From Pseudomonadota bacterium (GTDB lineage Bacteria; Pseudomonadota; Gammaproteobacteria; Xanthomonadales; Xanthomonadaceae), in contig JAEWBY010000094.1 of NCBI GenBank assembly GCA_023390905.1, positions 33,747 through 97,746 on the forward strand: DNA of 64,000 nucleotides, written 5' to 3'. Both the position numbers and the translations under genes were made by a program. Under the pieces are notes generated by a model, which saw only the letters and a program-made list of their open reading frames with translations, did no database searches and was not told where the DNA came from. Positions 1 through 9,041 of this stretch are shown here, piece after piece (position 1 is the first letter of the stretch; each line of letters starts with the position of its first letter).

Positions 1-955
<955 letters not shown>

Positions 956-960
956 GGATG

Positions 961-1080
961 GAACTCCGGTATTCGTTATTCGTGATTGGGGATGGGTGGA
1001 AGAGGAAGACCGGATTCGGGGACGGGTGGGATGCGCCGGCGCTAGGCCTTGCGGATCCCGGATCCCTGATGCCGAATCCC
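961..1080. repeat. Degenerate GATTCGGG-type intergenic repeat between groES and groEL
   Basis: The spacer holds imperfect copies of a short GATTCGGGGA / GATTGGGGAT motif, and near its other end the complementary orientation (CCGAATCCC). The 8-bp arms at 1012-1019 and 1072-1079 are perfectly complementary, so a loose hairpin in the groESL transcript is possible. Similar strings occur at about 6208-6239 and 48716-48730. I infer an intergenic repeat family; function is unknown. Confidence 0.5.
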
Positions 1081-1091
1081 GCGCCCCCGGC

Positions 1092-1382
1092 TCAGCCGAG
1101 GATCGCGAAGATGTCGTCTTCCTTGACCACCAGGTAATCGCTGCCGTCGAGCTTCACTTCGGTGCCGCTGTACTTGCCGAACAGGACCTTGTCACCGACC
1201 TTGACCTTCGGCGCGCGGACGTTGCCGTTGTCGAAGATCTTGCCTTCGCCGACGGCGACGACTTCACCCTTGATGGGCTTCTCGGTCGCCGAGTCCGGAA
1301 TCACGATGCCGCCAGCGGACATCTTTTCTTCTTCCATACGCTTGATGACCACACGGTCGTACAGCGGCTTGATGTTGCTCAT
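1092..1382 (-). CDS. groES: Co-chaperonin GroES, 10 kDa
   Basis: A complete 96-residue protein, the normal GroES length. It caps the GroEL ring and closes the folding chamber. Typical family segments are visible: the N-terminal IKPLYDRVVIKR strand, the mobile-loop region around residues 17-33 (EEEKMSAGGIVIPDSATEKP) and the conserved VGDKVLFGKYSGTEV near residue 62. The ATG at 1380-1382 is the first start downstream of the CIRCE element and gives the canonical N-terminus. It is the first gene of the groES-groEL operon. Confidence 0.98.
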   Translation of the reverse strand: MSNIKPLYDRVVIKRMEEEKMSAGGIVIPDSATEKPIKGEVVAVGEGKIFDNGNVRAPKVKVGDKVLFGKYSGTEVKLDGSDYLVVKEDDIFAILG

Positions 1383-1430
1383 TTCAATCCTCTTTAAGTG
1401 ATTGATTGGACTGGGAAAGGGGTGGCGATG

Positions 1431-1457
1431 TTAGCACTCGCGATCGACGAGTGCCAA
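1431..1457. promoter_or_regulatory. CIRCE operator (HrcA-binding inverted repeat)
   Basis: TTAGCACTC, a 9-base spacer, then GAGTGCCAA: this matches the CIRCE consensus TTAGCACTC-N9-GAGTGCTAA with one mismatch. It lies 49 bases upstream of the groES start and downstream of the predicted heat-shock promoter, the usual place for HrcA to block groESL transcription. HrcA itself is not in this window. Confidence 0.95.
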
Positions 1458-1496
1458 CCCCAACTGCAAAGACCCGGCACAGCCGGGATTGCGTTG

Positions 1497-1524
1497 AGAT
1501 GGGGTGCGTTGGCGCGCTTTCAAG
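1497..1524 (-). promoter_or_regulatory. Sigma-32 (RpoH) heat-shock promoter of groESL
   Basis: Read on the minus strand, CTTGAAA (1524-1518) is followed after 13 bases by CCCCATCT (1504-1497). This matches the RpoH consensus CTTGAA-N13-16-CCCCATNT essentially perfectly. The predicted transcription start, near 1490, lies upstream of the CIRCE element, so groESL should be activated by RpoH and repressed by HrcA. Confidence 0.9.
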
Positions 1525-1626
1525 GGGCCGGTGCGCGAATCGCGAAACATGGCCGGCGCGGTGGCGCATCGCGGGCGCTTGATGCATGTTGGCCGCCGGC
1601 AGCGGACGGCGGGCGATAATGCCGGC

Positions 1627-1956
1627 ATGACTGTCCAGATCGTCTTCTGTACCTGCCCCGACGCCGCCACCGCCGATCGCCTGGCGGCCGCGCTGGTGGA
1701 CGAACGGCTCGCGGCCTGCGTCAACCTGCTGCCGGGCCTGACCTCGATCTACCGCTGGCAGGGACGGATCCAGCGCGAGGCCGAGGTGCTATTGCTGATC
1801 AAGACCACCGCCGATCGGCTGCCCGCCCTGCGTGCGCGGCTGGTCGAGCTGCACCCGTATGAACTCCCCGAACTGGTGGCGGTCGAAGCCGTCGCCGGAC
1901 TGCCCGCGTATCTGGACTGGGTGGTCACCGAAACCCGAGAGACGCCCGCTTCATGA
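1627..1956 (+). CDS. cutA: Divalent-cation tolerance protein CutA
   Basis: A 109-residue protein of the small trimeric, ferredoxin-like CutA family, linked to copper and other divalent-metal tolerance though its biochemical role is not settled. Family segments seen are the N-terminal FCTCPDAATADRLAAALVDERLAACVNL, then GLTSIYRWQGRIQREAEVLLLIKT and the C-terminal HPYELPELVAV. I chose the ATG at 1627 because it gives the usual length and N-terminus; the open frame extends further upstream without similarity. Its stop overlaps the start of dsbD (ATGA), so the two are translationally coupled, and cutA beside dsbD is a common gammaproteobacterial arrangement. Confidence 0.93.
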   Translation: MTVQIVFCTCPDAATADRLAAALVDERLAACVNLLPGLTSIYRWQGRIQREAEVLLLIKTTADRLPALRARLVELHPYELPELVAVEAVAGLPAYLDWVVTETRETPAS

Positions 1957-4199
1957 TCCGTTTGAGTCGTTTGCTGGCCGCTGGCCTGCTATTCCTCAGT
2001 GCCGCCGCGCAGGCGCAGATCCGTCCGCAGGATCTGCCGCCGGTGGATGAAGTATTCGTCCCCACGGCCAGCGCGCCCGCCCGCGACCGGATCGAAGTCC
2101 ATTGGAAAATCGCCGAGGGCTATTACCTCTACCGGCATCGCACCTCGGTGGAGGTGGATGCCGGCGGCTTCGCCGCAGGTGCGGTGCAGCTGCCGAAGGG
2201 CAAGGCGTACCGCGACGAATTCTTCGGTGACGTGGAAACTTACCGCGGAGGATTGACGGCGGTGCTGCCCGGGCAGGCGGGCAGCGAGGATCGCATCACC
2301 CTCAAGATCAAATACCAGGGCTGCGCCGACGCCGGCATCTGCTACCCGCCGCAGACGCGCCGGTTGACGGTGACGTTGCCGGCAGACGGCGCCGCGGCCG
2401 ACGGTGGCTTCGTGCCGCTGGGCCAGGTCGGCGCGGGCAAATCGTCCCTGCTCGGCGCGCGCGCGGATGCCGCGCCGCTGGCGGAGGACAAGGCATTCGC
2501 CGTGGACGCCATCGCGTTCGACGGCAACCAGTTGCTGCTGCGGTTCACGCCCGCGCCGGGCTATTACGTCTATCGCGATCGCACCACGCTGGCGCTCGAA
2601 GGCGCGGCCGGCATCACCCTGCAGGCGCCGCGCTGGCCAAAGGGACAGTCCTATCACGACGAACACTTCGGCGATGTCGTCGTGTACTTCGATCAGGCCG
2701 AAGTGCCGGTGCCGCTGGCGCGCACGCGCAGCGAGCCCGCACGCGGCACCTTGAAGGTGACCTTCCAGGGATGCCAGACCGGCGGCATCTGCTATCCGCC
2801 GATGACGCGGCGGTTGGCCCTCGACATCCCGGCGGGCACGCTGGCGCAGGCGGCAGTCGACCCCGCACCGACGATCGAACCCGGGCCGCAGGCCGCGCCG
2901 GCGCAGGACGATGCCGCACCGGCCACCGATTCCACTTCCGCAGTCACGGCGACCGACGTACCGCGCACGCCACCGCCCGCCTCGGCGACCTCGCGCCAAC
3001 CGCTCGCGCTGTGGCTGGCACTGCTGCTCGCCCTCGCCGGCGGACTGATCCTCAACCTGATGCCCTGCGTCCTGCCGGTGCTTTCGCTGAAGGCGCTGTC
3101 GCTGGCCGGCGGAGATCGCCCGCGCCACCGCGCGCTCGCCTACACCGCGGGCGTGCTGCTGAGCTTCGTGCTGCTGGGTGCGGCGGCGCTGGGCCTGCGT
3201 GCGGCCGGGCAGGCGCTAGGCTGGGGCTTCCAGTTGCAGCAGCCCCTGATCATCGGCCTGCTGGTGTACGTGGTGTTCGCGGTGGGACTGAGTCTTTCCG
3301 GTGTGTTCGCCGTGGGCTACGGGCTGGCGGGGGCGGGTGATCAACTCGGTCGCAAGTCGGGTCCGCTGGGCGACTTCTTCACCGGTGTGCTCGCCGTGGT
3401 GGTCGCCAGCCCCTGCACCGCACCGTTCATGGGCGCAGCGCTGGCGTTCGCCTTCGCCGCCCCGGTGCCGCTGGCGCTGCTGGTGTTCCTGATGCTGGGC
3501 CTCGGTCTGGCCTTGCCGTTCCTGTTGATCGGTTTCGTGCCGGCGCTGGCCAATCGTTTGCCCAGGTCCGGTGCGTGGATGGACACGCTGAAGAAGCTGC
3601 TCGCCTTCCCGATGTACCTGACCGCCGTCTGGCTGCTGTGGGTGCTGGGCCGCCAGCGCGGCATCGATGCGGTCGCGCTGGTGCTGGTCGGCCTGGTGCT
3701 GCTGACGCTCGCGGCCTGGTGGCTGCAGCGCCTGCGCTGGCAGCACGCGCCGCTACGTCGGGCCGTGGGGCTGCTGCTGCTGATCGGCGCGATCGTTCCG
3801 CTGGTCATGGCGCACCGCGTGCCGCCGCCGGCGCAGGCGGCTGAGGTACGCGGGGACGTCATCCCGTTCTCGGCACCGCGACTGGCCGAACTGCGATCGC
3901 AGGGCAAGGTGGTGTTCGTCGACATCACCGCCGACTGGTGCGTCACCTGCAAGGCCAACGAAAAGACCGTGCTGAACCGCCCGGCCTTCCGCGATGCCCT
4001 GGCAAAGGTCGACGGCGTGTTCATGCAGGGCGACTGGACCAATGTGGATGAAAGCATCACCGGCTATCTGGAACAGCACGGCGCGGTCGGCGTGCCGCTG
4101 TACGTCGTCTATCCGCGCGGCGGTGGCGAAGGCGAAGTCCTGCCGACGGTGCTGACGCAGGGCATGGTCGAAGACGCGCTGCAACGGGCCGCGCGATGA
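1953..4199 (+). CDS. dsbD: Thiol:disulfide interchange protein DsbD with two N-terminal alpha domains
   Basis: Inner-membrane protein of 748 residues that carries reducing power from cytoplasmic thioredoxin to periplasmic thiols. A signal peptide (residues 1-21) is followed by two homologous DsbD-alpha domains (about 28-145 and 165-290), each with a family cysteine pair (CADAGICYPP near 123-129, CQTGGICYPP near 273-279). A proline/alanine linker leads to a multi-helix membrane domain (about 350-610) with the two redox cysteines in MPCVLP (about 372) and SPCTAP (about 487). A C-terminal thioredoxin domain has WCVTC at 662-666. The duplicated alpha domain makes it longer than the E. coli protein (about 565). 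It overlaps both cutA and the next gene by 4 bases. Confidence 0.95.
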   Translation: MIRLSRLLAAGLLFLSAAAQAQIRPQDLPPVDEVFVPTASAPARDRIEVHWKIAEGYYLYRHRTSVEVDAGGFAAGAVQLPKGKAYRDEFFGDVETYRGGLTAVLPGQAGSEDRITLKIKYQGCADAGICYPPQTRRLTVTLPADGAAADGGFVPLGQVGAGKSSLLGARADAAPLAEDKAFAVDAIAFDGNQLLLRFTPAPGYYVYRDRTTLALEGAAGITLQAPRWPKGQSYHDEHFGDVVVYFDQAEVPVPLARTRSEPARGTLKVTFQGCQTGGICYPPMTRRLALDIPAGTLAQAAVDPAPTIEPGPQAAPAQDDAAPATDSTSAVTATDVPRTPPPASATSRQPLALWLALLLALAGGLILNLMPCVLPVLSLKALSLAGGDRPRHRALAYTAGVLLSFVLLGAAALGLRAAGQALGWGFQLQQPLIIGLLVYVVFAVGLSLSGVFAVGYGLAGAGDQLGRKSGPLGDFFTGVLAVVVASPCTAPFMGAALAFAFAAPVPLALLVFLMLGLGLALPFLLIGFVPALANRLPRSGAWMDTLKKLLAFPMYLTAVWLLWVLGRQRGIDAVALVLVGLVLLTLAAWWLQRLRWQHAPLRRAVGLLLLIGAIVPLVMAHRVPPPAQAAEVRGDVIPFSAPRLAELRSQGKVVFVDITADWCVTCKANEKTVLNRPAFRDALAKVDGVFMQGDWTNVDESITGYLEQHGAVGVPLYVVYPRGGGEGEVLPTVLTQGMVEDALQRAAR

Positions 4200-4801
4200 A
4201 GGTGACGCCGGCACGCGTCCTGTGGGTGGCGGTGGCCGCGGCGGCGCTGGGTCTGCTGGCCAGCCACTGGTATGAAGGGGGCCCGCTGCTGCGCACCGAC
4301 CGGGGCCAGCAGGCCCTCCAGGCGGCTGCGGACCTCAGTGCGCCACCGCCCCCCGACGGCGTCACCCCGGCGCGGCCCGGCGATCCGATGCCGGCCATCC
4401 GATTGCCGGATCCGGAGGGCAACGTCGTCGATCTGGCGACCTATCGTGGCCGTCCGCTGCTGATCAATGTGTGGGCGAGCTGGTGCGGCCCCTGCATCAA
4501 GGAAATGCCGGAACTGGATCGCTTCGCGCGGGAACAGGGCGCCGACGGCACGCGCGTCGTCGGGCTGGCGCTGGACACACCCCAAGCCGTGAAAGACTTC
4601 CTCGCCCGCGTGCCGGTGGCCTATCCGATCGTGCTCGACACGCCCGGCCCGGCCGATGCGAGCGTGTGGCTGGGCAATGCCAAGGGCGTGCTTCCCTATA
4701 CTGTGCTGATCGATGCGCGTGGTCGCATCGTCAAACAGAAGATCGGGCCATTTGTCGAAGGCGAGATCACCCAATGGGCGGCCGCTAACCAGGCGCCGTG
4801 A
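4196..4801 (+). CDS. TlpA-type membrane-anchored thioredoxin
   Basis: A 201-residue protein with one N-terminal membrane anchor (about residues 8-24) and a periplasmic thioredoxin-fold domain of the TlpA/ResA/AhpC-TSA type. The active site WASWCGPC places the redox cysteines at 97 and 100, and a conserved cis-proline region (GVLPYTVLIDARG) follows. It starts inside the dsbD stop (ATGA), so it is probably produced with DsbD and may receive electrons from it, for example for cytochrome c maturation or disulfide repair. The exact substrate cannot be read from sequence. Confidence 0.88.
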   Translation: MKVTPARVLWVAVAAAALGLLASHWYEGGPLLRTDRGQQALQAAADLSAPPPPDGVTPARPGDPMPAIRLPDPEGNVVDLATYRGRPLLINVWASWCGPCIKEMPELDRFAREQGADGTRVVGLALDTPQAVKDFLARVPVAYPIVLDTPGPADASVWLGNAKGVLPYTVLIDARGRIVKQKIGPFVEGEITQWAAANQAP

Positions 4802-4914
4802 CAGCCCGTTCGCGCACCCGGATTCAAACATCTGATTAAAACGCTCGGATCTTCGTCGATCTGGACAGCATCGCCGGCTTCGCGCAGACTGCCGCCCTTC
4901 CGCTGGAGTCCCCG

Positions 4915-5355
4915 ATGGCGAATCTGCTGGTCCTGCACGGCCCGAACCTCAATCTGCTCGGCACCCGCGAGCCCGAGGTCTATGGCCATGCAACGCTGGC
5001 CGACATCGACGCCAGCCTGGTGCGCCAGGCGGCCGAAGCCGGGCATGCGCTGACCAGTTTCCAGTCCAACGCCGAACACGCGCTGGTCGATCGGGTCCAG
5101 GCCTGCCGCCAGGACGGCACCGATTTCGTGCTGATCAATCCGGCCGCGTTCACCCATACCTCGGTCGCGCTGCGCGATGCGCTGGCGGCCGTGGCGGTGC
5201 CCTTCATCGAAATCCACCTGTCCAACCCGCATCGCCGCGAACCGTTCCGCCAGCAGAGCTATTTCAGCGATCTGGCCGTCGGGGTGGTCTGCGGATTCGG
5301 CGCCGACAGTTACCGCTACGCGCTCGACGCCGCCCTGCGGCGGCTGTCGGCCTGA
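4915..5355 (+). CDS. aroQ: Type II 3-dehydroquinate dehydratase
   Basis: A 146-residue enzyme, the normal length for the dodecameric type II class. It dehydrates 3-dehydroquinate to 3-dehydroshikimate in the shikimate pathway. Signatures seen are HGPNLNLLGTREPEVYG at the N-terminus, with catalytic Tyr23, the INPAAFTHTSVALRDAL segment, and EIHLSNPHRREPFRQ with the catalytic histidine. It lies directly before accB, an arrangement known from many gammaproteobacteria. Confidence 0.97.
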   Translation: MANLLVLHGPNLNLLGTREPEVYGHATLADIDASLVRQAAEAGHALTSFQSNAEHALVDRVQACRQDGTDFVLINPAAFTHTSVALRDALAAVAVPFIEIHLSNPHRREPFRQQSYFSDLAVGVVCGFGADSYRYALDAALRRLSA

Positions 5356-5401
5356 TCTTTCCATTCGTTCCGCTCCGGAACACCGTTCAACAGAGGCCCC
5401 C

Positions 5402-5878
5402 ATGGATCTCCGCAAAATCAAGAAGCTCATCGATCTGCTGGAAGAATCGAATCTCGCCGAAATCGAAATCAAGGAAGGCGAGGAATCGGTGCGGCTGGCG
5501 CGCGTGCCCAAGGGTGGCTATGCATCCGCGCCGGCGCCGATGGTGCACCACGTCGAGACGCGCCCCGCCGCGCCGATGCCGATGAGCTCGCCCACCGAAG
5601 CTTCGACCGGCGGCACCGCCAAGGCCGCCAGCAACCTGCCCGAAGGCCACGTCGTGCGCGCCCCGATGGTCGGTACCTTCTACGCCTCGCCCTCGCCTGA
5701 CAAACCGGCGTTCGTCAGCGTCGGCCAGGCGGTCAAGGCCGGCGAAACGCTGGCGATCATCGAAGCAATGAAGATGTTCAACCCGATCGAAGCCGACGTC
5801 TCGGGCACGGTGCAGGCCGTGCTGGTCGAGAACGGCACGCCGATCGAATTCGATCAGCCGTTGTTTGTCATCGCCTGA
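5402..5878 (+). CDS. accB: Biotin carboxyl carrier protein of acetyl-CoA carboxylase
   Basis: A 158-residue carrier subunit that moves carboxybiotin between AccC and AccAD in the first step of fatty acid synthesis. The N-terminal helix (MDLRKIKKLIDLLEESNLAE) and an Ala/Pro-rich linker precede the C-terminal biotinyl domain from about residue 80. The biotinylation motif EAMKM places the modified lysine at 124. The ATG at 5402 is the family start. AccC follows, but a small unrelated gene has been inserted between the two. Confidence 0.97.
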   Translation: MDLRKIKKLIDLLEESNLAEIEIKEGEESVRLARVPKGGYASAPAPMVHHVETRPAAPMPMSSPTEASTGGTAKAASNLPEGHVVRAPMVGTFYASPSPDKPAFVSVGQAVKAGETLAIIEAMKMFNPIEADVSGTVQAVLVENGTPIEFDQPLFVIA

Positions 5879-5897
5879 GTTGCGGTGAATCGGGAAC

Positions 5898-6245
5898 GTG
5901 GTTCGGGACCCGGACAAGCATCGCCCGCACGGACGCCTCGAAGTGTGGCGTGATGCGATGGCATTCGTCGATCCGTTTGCCACGCCAGCACCTGGATGTT
6001 CCGATGCCGAACGCGGTATGACCATGCATTTGCGTCATGCCGCCGGCAGCATGCCATCGAACATCGCCGAAGGCGCCGCACGTCGTTCGACCGAATACCT
6101 GCGTTTTGTTTGCAAAGATCCGCTTGACCGCACGTTCGCCCGTCTCGACGCCCTGATCCGCACACTCGATTCCGAATCGCCGCGACTTCGCCAGGAACCG
6201 GCACTTCTCGAATCCCCAATCCCTGAATCCCGAATCCCATGCTAG
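5898..6245 (+). CDS. Four-helix-bundle protein (23S rRNA intervening-sequence family) inside the accB-accC unit
   Basis: A GTG-started frame of 115 codons whose middle resembles the S23 / four-helix-bundle family: LEVWRDAMAFV, then MHLRHAAGSMPSNIAEGAARRSTEYLRF, close to that family's LRRAAvSIPsNIAEG core. The second half is altered (KDPLDRTFARLDALIRTL) and the last residues (SPIPESRIPC) are simply translated intergenic repeat. The frame overlaps the accC start by 7 bases. Its role is unknown; the same fold includes the Avd accessory proteins of diversity-generating retroelements, but no reverse transcriptase is nearby. It may be an old insertion that is partly decayed. The family is likely; whether the protein is made is uncertain. 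Confidence 0.65.
   Translation: MVRDPDKHRPHGRLEVWRDAMAFVDPFATPAPGCSDAERGMTMHLRHAAGSMPSNIAEGAARRSTEYLRFVCKDPLDRTFARLDALIRTLDSESPRLRQEPALLESPIPESRIPC
6206..6239. repeat. GAATCCC-type intergenic repeat before accC
   Basis: Four tandem imperfect GAATCCC/CAATCCC units run directly into the accC start codon and encode the tail of the four-helix-bundle frame. The motif is the complement of the one between groES and groEL and recurs near 48716. Confidence 0.6.
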
Positions 6246-7606
6246 ATAAAGTCGTCATTGCCAACCGCGGTGAAATCGCGCTGCGCATCCTGCGCGCGTG
6301 CCACACCCTGGGCATCCGCACGGTGGCCGTGCACTCCACGGTCGATCGCAATCTCAAGCACGTCGCCATGGCCGACGAGTCGGTCTGCATCGGCCCTGCG
6401 CCTTCGGTCGACAGCTACCTCAACATTCCGGCGATCATCGCCGCGGCCGAAGTGACCGACGCCCAGGCGATCCATCCGGGCTACGGTTTCCTCAGCGAGA
6501 ACGCCGACTTCGCCGAACGCGTGGAGCAGTCCGGCTTCGTGTTCATCGGGCCCAAGGCCGACACCATCCGCCTGATGGGCGACAAGGTCGAAGCAATCCG
6601 CGCGATGAAGGCTGCCGGCGTGCCCTGCGTGCCGGGGTCGGGCGGACCGCTGGGCGATGACATCGTCGCCAACACCAAGATCGCGCGCGAGATCGGCTAT
6701 CCGGTGATCATCAAGGCGGCCGGCGGCGGTGGCGGACGCGGCATGCGCGTGGTGCACGCCGAAGCGGCGTTGAGCAATGCCATCGCCACCACCAAGTCCG
6801 AAGCCAAGGCGGCGTTCGGCAACGATCAGGTCTACATGGAGAAGTTCCTGGAAAATCCGCGGCACGTGGAGATCCAGGTGCTCGCCGACGGCCAGGGCAA
6901 TGCGATCCACCTGGGCGAACGCGACTGCTCGATGCAGCGTCGCCATCAGAAAGTGGTCGAGGAAGCGCCCGCGCCCGGCATCACCGAACAGCAGCGCGCC
7001 GAAATCGGCCAGGTCTGCGTGGAGGCCTGCCTGCGCATCGGCTATCGCGGCGCCGGCACGTTCGAGTTCCTGTACGAGAACGGCCGCTTCTACTTCATCG
7101 AGATGAACACCCGCATCCAGGTCGAGCATCCGGTGACCGAGCGCATCACCGGCATCGATCTGGTGTGCGAGCAGTTGCGCATCGCCGCCGGCCAGAAGCT
7201 GACCATCAAGCAGGAGGACATCGTGCTGCGCGGCCATGCGATCGAATGCCGCATCAACGCCGAGGATCCGGAAACCTTCATGCCGCACCCGGGCCTGATC
7301 CAGCATTTCCATCCGCCGGGCGGCCCGGGCGTGCGCGTGGACACGCACATCTATGAAGGCTATCGCGTGCCGCCGAACTACGATTCGATGATCGCCAAGC
7401 TGATCGTGCACGGCCCGGATCGCGAGACCGCGATCGCGCGCATGCGCGTGGCGCTGAGCGAGATGGTCATCGACGGCATCAAGTCCAACATTCCGTTGCA
7501 GCAGCGCATCATGCGCGATCAGGGCTTTCAGGCCGGCGGCCAGAACATCCACTATCTGGAAAAGCGCCTGGCCGAACGCAAGAACAAGTCAATCGCGCTG
7601 GTCTGA
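6239..7606 (+). CDS. accC: Biotin carboxylase subunit of acetyl-CoA carboxylase
   Basis: A 455-residue ATP-grasp enzyme, the family's usual size, that carboxylates AccB-bound biotin using ATP and bicarbonate. Visible features are the N-terminal DKVVIANRGEIALRILRAC, the glycine-rich ATP loop AAGGGGGRGMRVV, the catalytic ERDCSMQRRHQKVVEEAPAP and the metal/biotin-binding FIEMNTRIQVEHPVTE. The ATG lies within the repeat tail of the upstream small gene. A strong terminator follows after 23 bases. Confidence 0.97.
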   Translation: MLDKVVIANRGEIALRILRACHTLGIRTVAVHSTVDRNLKHVAMADESVCIGPAPSVDSYLNIPAIIAAAEVTDAQAIHPGYGFLSENADFAERVEQSGFVFIGPKADTIRLMGDKVEAIRAMKAAGVPCVPGSGGPLGDDIVANTKIAREIGYPVIIKAAGGGGGRGMRVVHAEAALSNAIATTKSEAKAAFGNDQVYMEKFLENPRHVEIQVLADGQGNAIHLGERDCSMQRRHQKVVEEAPAPGITEQQRAEIGQVCVEACLRIGYRGAGTFEFLYENGRFYFIEMNTRIQVEHPVTERITGIDLVCEQLRIAAGQKLTIKQEDIVLRGHAIECRINAEDPETFMPHPGLIQHFHPPGGPGVRVDTHIYEGYRVPPNYDSMIAKLIVHGPDRETAIARMRVALSEMVIDGIKSNIPLQQRIMRDQGFQAGGQNIHYLEKRLAERKNKSIALV

Positions 7607-7629
7607 TCCAAGGCATCCGATGAACAGAA

Positions 7630-7666
7630 ACGGGCCGGATTCGCGGGAATCCGGCCCGTCGTTTTT
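7630..7666 (+). terminator. Rho-independent terminator after accC
   Basis: A 12-bp perfect stem (ACGGGCCGGATT at 7630-7641 with its complement at 7648-7659), a 6-base loop, then CGTTTTT. It closes the accBC unit and separates it from the opposing gene that ends at 7678. Confidence 0.92.
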
Positions 7667-7677
7667 CCGCGCGCGGC

Positions 7678-8031
7678 TCAGCGCCGGGTTTCGGGATTGC
7701 CCTGCAGCGGAACCACGCCAGTGGGCGAGAGCGGGTCCACCACGCGCAGGGTTTCGCGCGAACCATCGGGCCACTGCACTTCCACCGTCGTGCCTGCCGG
7801 CAGCGTGGAGAACGGCGCGCCGCTGCGCGCGCGATAGATCGCCACCAGTTGCGCGGCGCCGATCGCACGCGCTTCCCGGGACGCCTCGACGCCATGGGGA
7901 ATTTGCTGCAATCCGCGGTAGGGCAGATCCAGCGCATTGATCACCACGGTTGCGGCCGCGGCGGCGTAGGTGATGAAGACCAGCAAGGCCAGCCACGCGT
8001 GACGGGTGGGCAAGAAGCGTCGGGCTTTCAT
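7678..8031 (-). CDS. Small membrane-anchored protein of unknown function
   Basis: A 117-residue protein with an Arg-rich start and one hydrophobic segment (about 12-32), then a short exported domain with TTVEVQWPDGSRETLRVVDPLS. I recognise no family. Its start overlaps the stop of the preceding gene (ATGA), so the two are co-translated and probably act together. The codon pattern is consistent with a real gene. Confidence 0.6.
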   Translation of the reverse strand: MKARRFLPTRHAWLALLVFITYAAAAATVVINALDLPYRGLQQIPHGVEASREARAIGAAQLVAIYRARSGAPFSTLPAGTTVEVQWPDGSRETLRVVDPLSPTGVVPLQGNPETRR

Positions 8032-8948
8032 TTCAGCAGACTCCTGCGGGACAGCACGCTGTCCACCATGTGGTTCAGATGTTCGGCGCCCTGGCGCGGC
8101 ACGCCGCCATCGCGCACGAACGCCGGAAAATCCTGCGCCGGATCGCGCGAGCAGATTCCGCCATTGGCGCAATACGAGGTCATCAGCGCGCCCTGCGCGC
8201 GGCAATCCAGACCCAGGCGGCAGGCGGCGAGCTGCCAGGCCAGTTCGGACAACCACGTGCCCGACACTTCGCCCAGTTCCATCTCCGATCCGCTGGCCGC
8301 CAGGCCCATCGCGCGGGAGATGGCCAGGTAGGCCTGCGGATCGCCCGAGGCCACCACGCGATCGACCAGTCCACGTCGATAGCCGGCGGCTTCGGACATG
8401 GGCACACCTTCGGCCAACAACGAAGCTTCGGCCGCCAGACTGCCAGCCAGCGCGGCGCGCGTCCGCGTTTCCTGCACCACGTCCGATGTCAGGCCATCGT
8501 TCGGCGTGAAGCGCACGCAGCGCTGACTGACGCGTTCGCGCGCGGCCGCCATCACCGGTGCGGTGGCCACGTCCAGTGCCGCGATCGCGCGGGTATCGCT
8601 GGCATAGGCCGCCGGGTTGGACGCATACGCGGCGCAGTAATCGTAAACGCGGCTCAGCATCCACTGCGCATCCGCGTCACCGGCACGCGCCAGAGTCGAG
8701 ACGCGCTGCGCGTAGACGAACAGATCCGGCGCAGATTCGAACTCGCGGCGGATCGAGGACCGCGCCGCGGACGCTGCGGGCTGTGATCGTTCCGCGCTGC
8801 CTGCGGCGACCGGCGCGGCGATGCCCGAAGACGAAACCGCCACGGCCTGGTTCACCGCCGGCGTCCGGTGCCCGGACGTGGCCCACCACCATCCGGCCGC
8901 GGCAAGTGCGCAGGCGCCGGTCAGCGTCAACAGCCAAGGTCGGGACAT
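8028..8948 (-). CDS. Secreted or membrane-anchored protein of unknown function
   Basis: About 306 residues starting at the ATG at 8946-8948 (another in-frame ATG lies at 8967-8969). An N-terminal hydrophobic stretch (about 5-22, LLTLTGACALAAAGWWWA) suggests export. An Ala/Ser-rich linker follows, then a helical domain with AGDADAQWMLSRVYDYC, which is reminiscent of Sel1/TPR-like helices, and six cysteines. No recognisable catalytic motif. It is coupled to the next small membrane protein through an ATGA overlap and diverges from prmA. Confidence 0.6.
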   Translation of the reverse strand: MSRPWLLTLTGACALAAAGWWWATSGHRTPAVNQAVAVSSSGIAAPVAAGSAERSQPAASAARSSIRREFESAPDLFVYAQRVSTLARAGDADAQWMLSRVYDYCAAYASNPAAYASDTRAIAALDVATAPVMAAARERVSQRCVRFTPNDGLTSDVVQETRTRAALAGSLAAEASLLAEGVPMSEAAGYRRGLVDRVVASGDPQAYLAISRAMGLAASGSEMELGEVSGTWLSELAWQLAACRLGLDCRAQGALMTSYCANGGICSRDPAQDFPAFVRDGGVPRQGAEHLNHMVDSVLSRRSLLK

Positions 8949-9041
8949 CGGGCGATTATCGAGGCGCATCTCCGGGGATTCAACGCAGTCCAATCCAGAC
9001 CGCATGCGACAATGGCGCATCCTGCTCATCCGCTCCGCACC

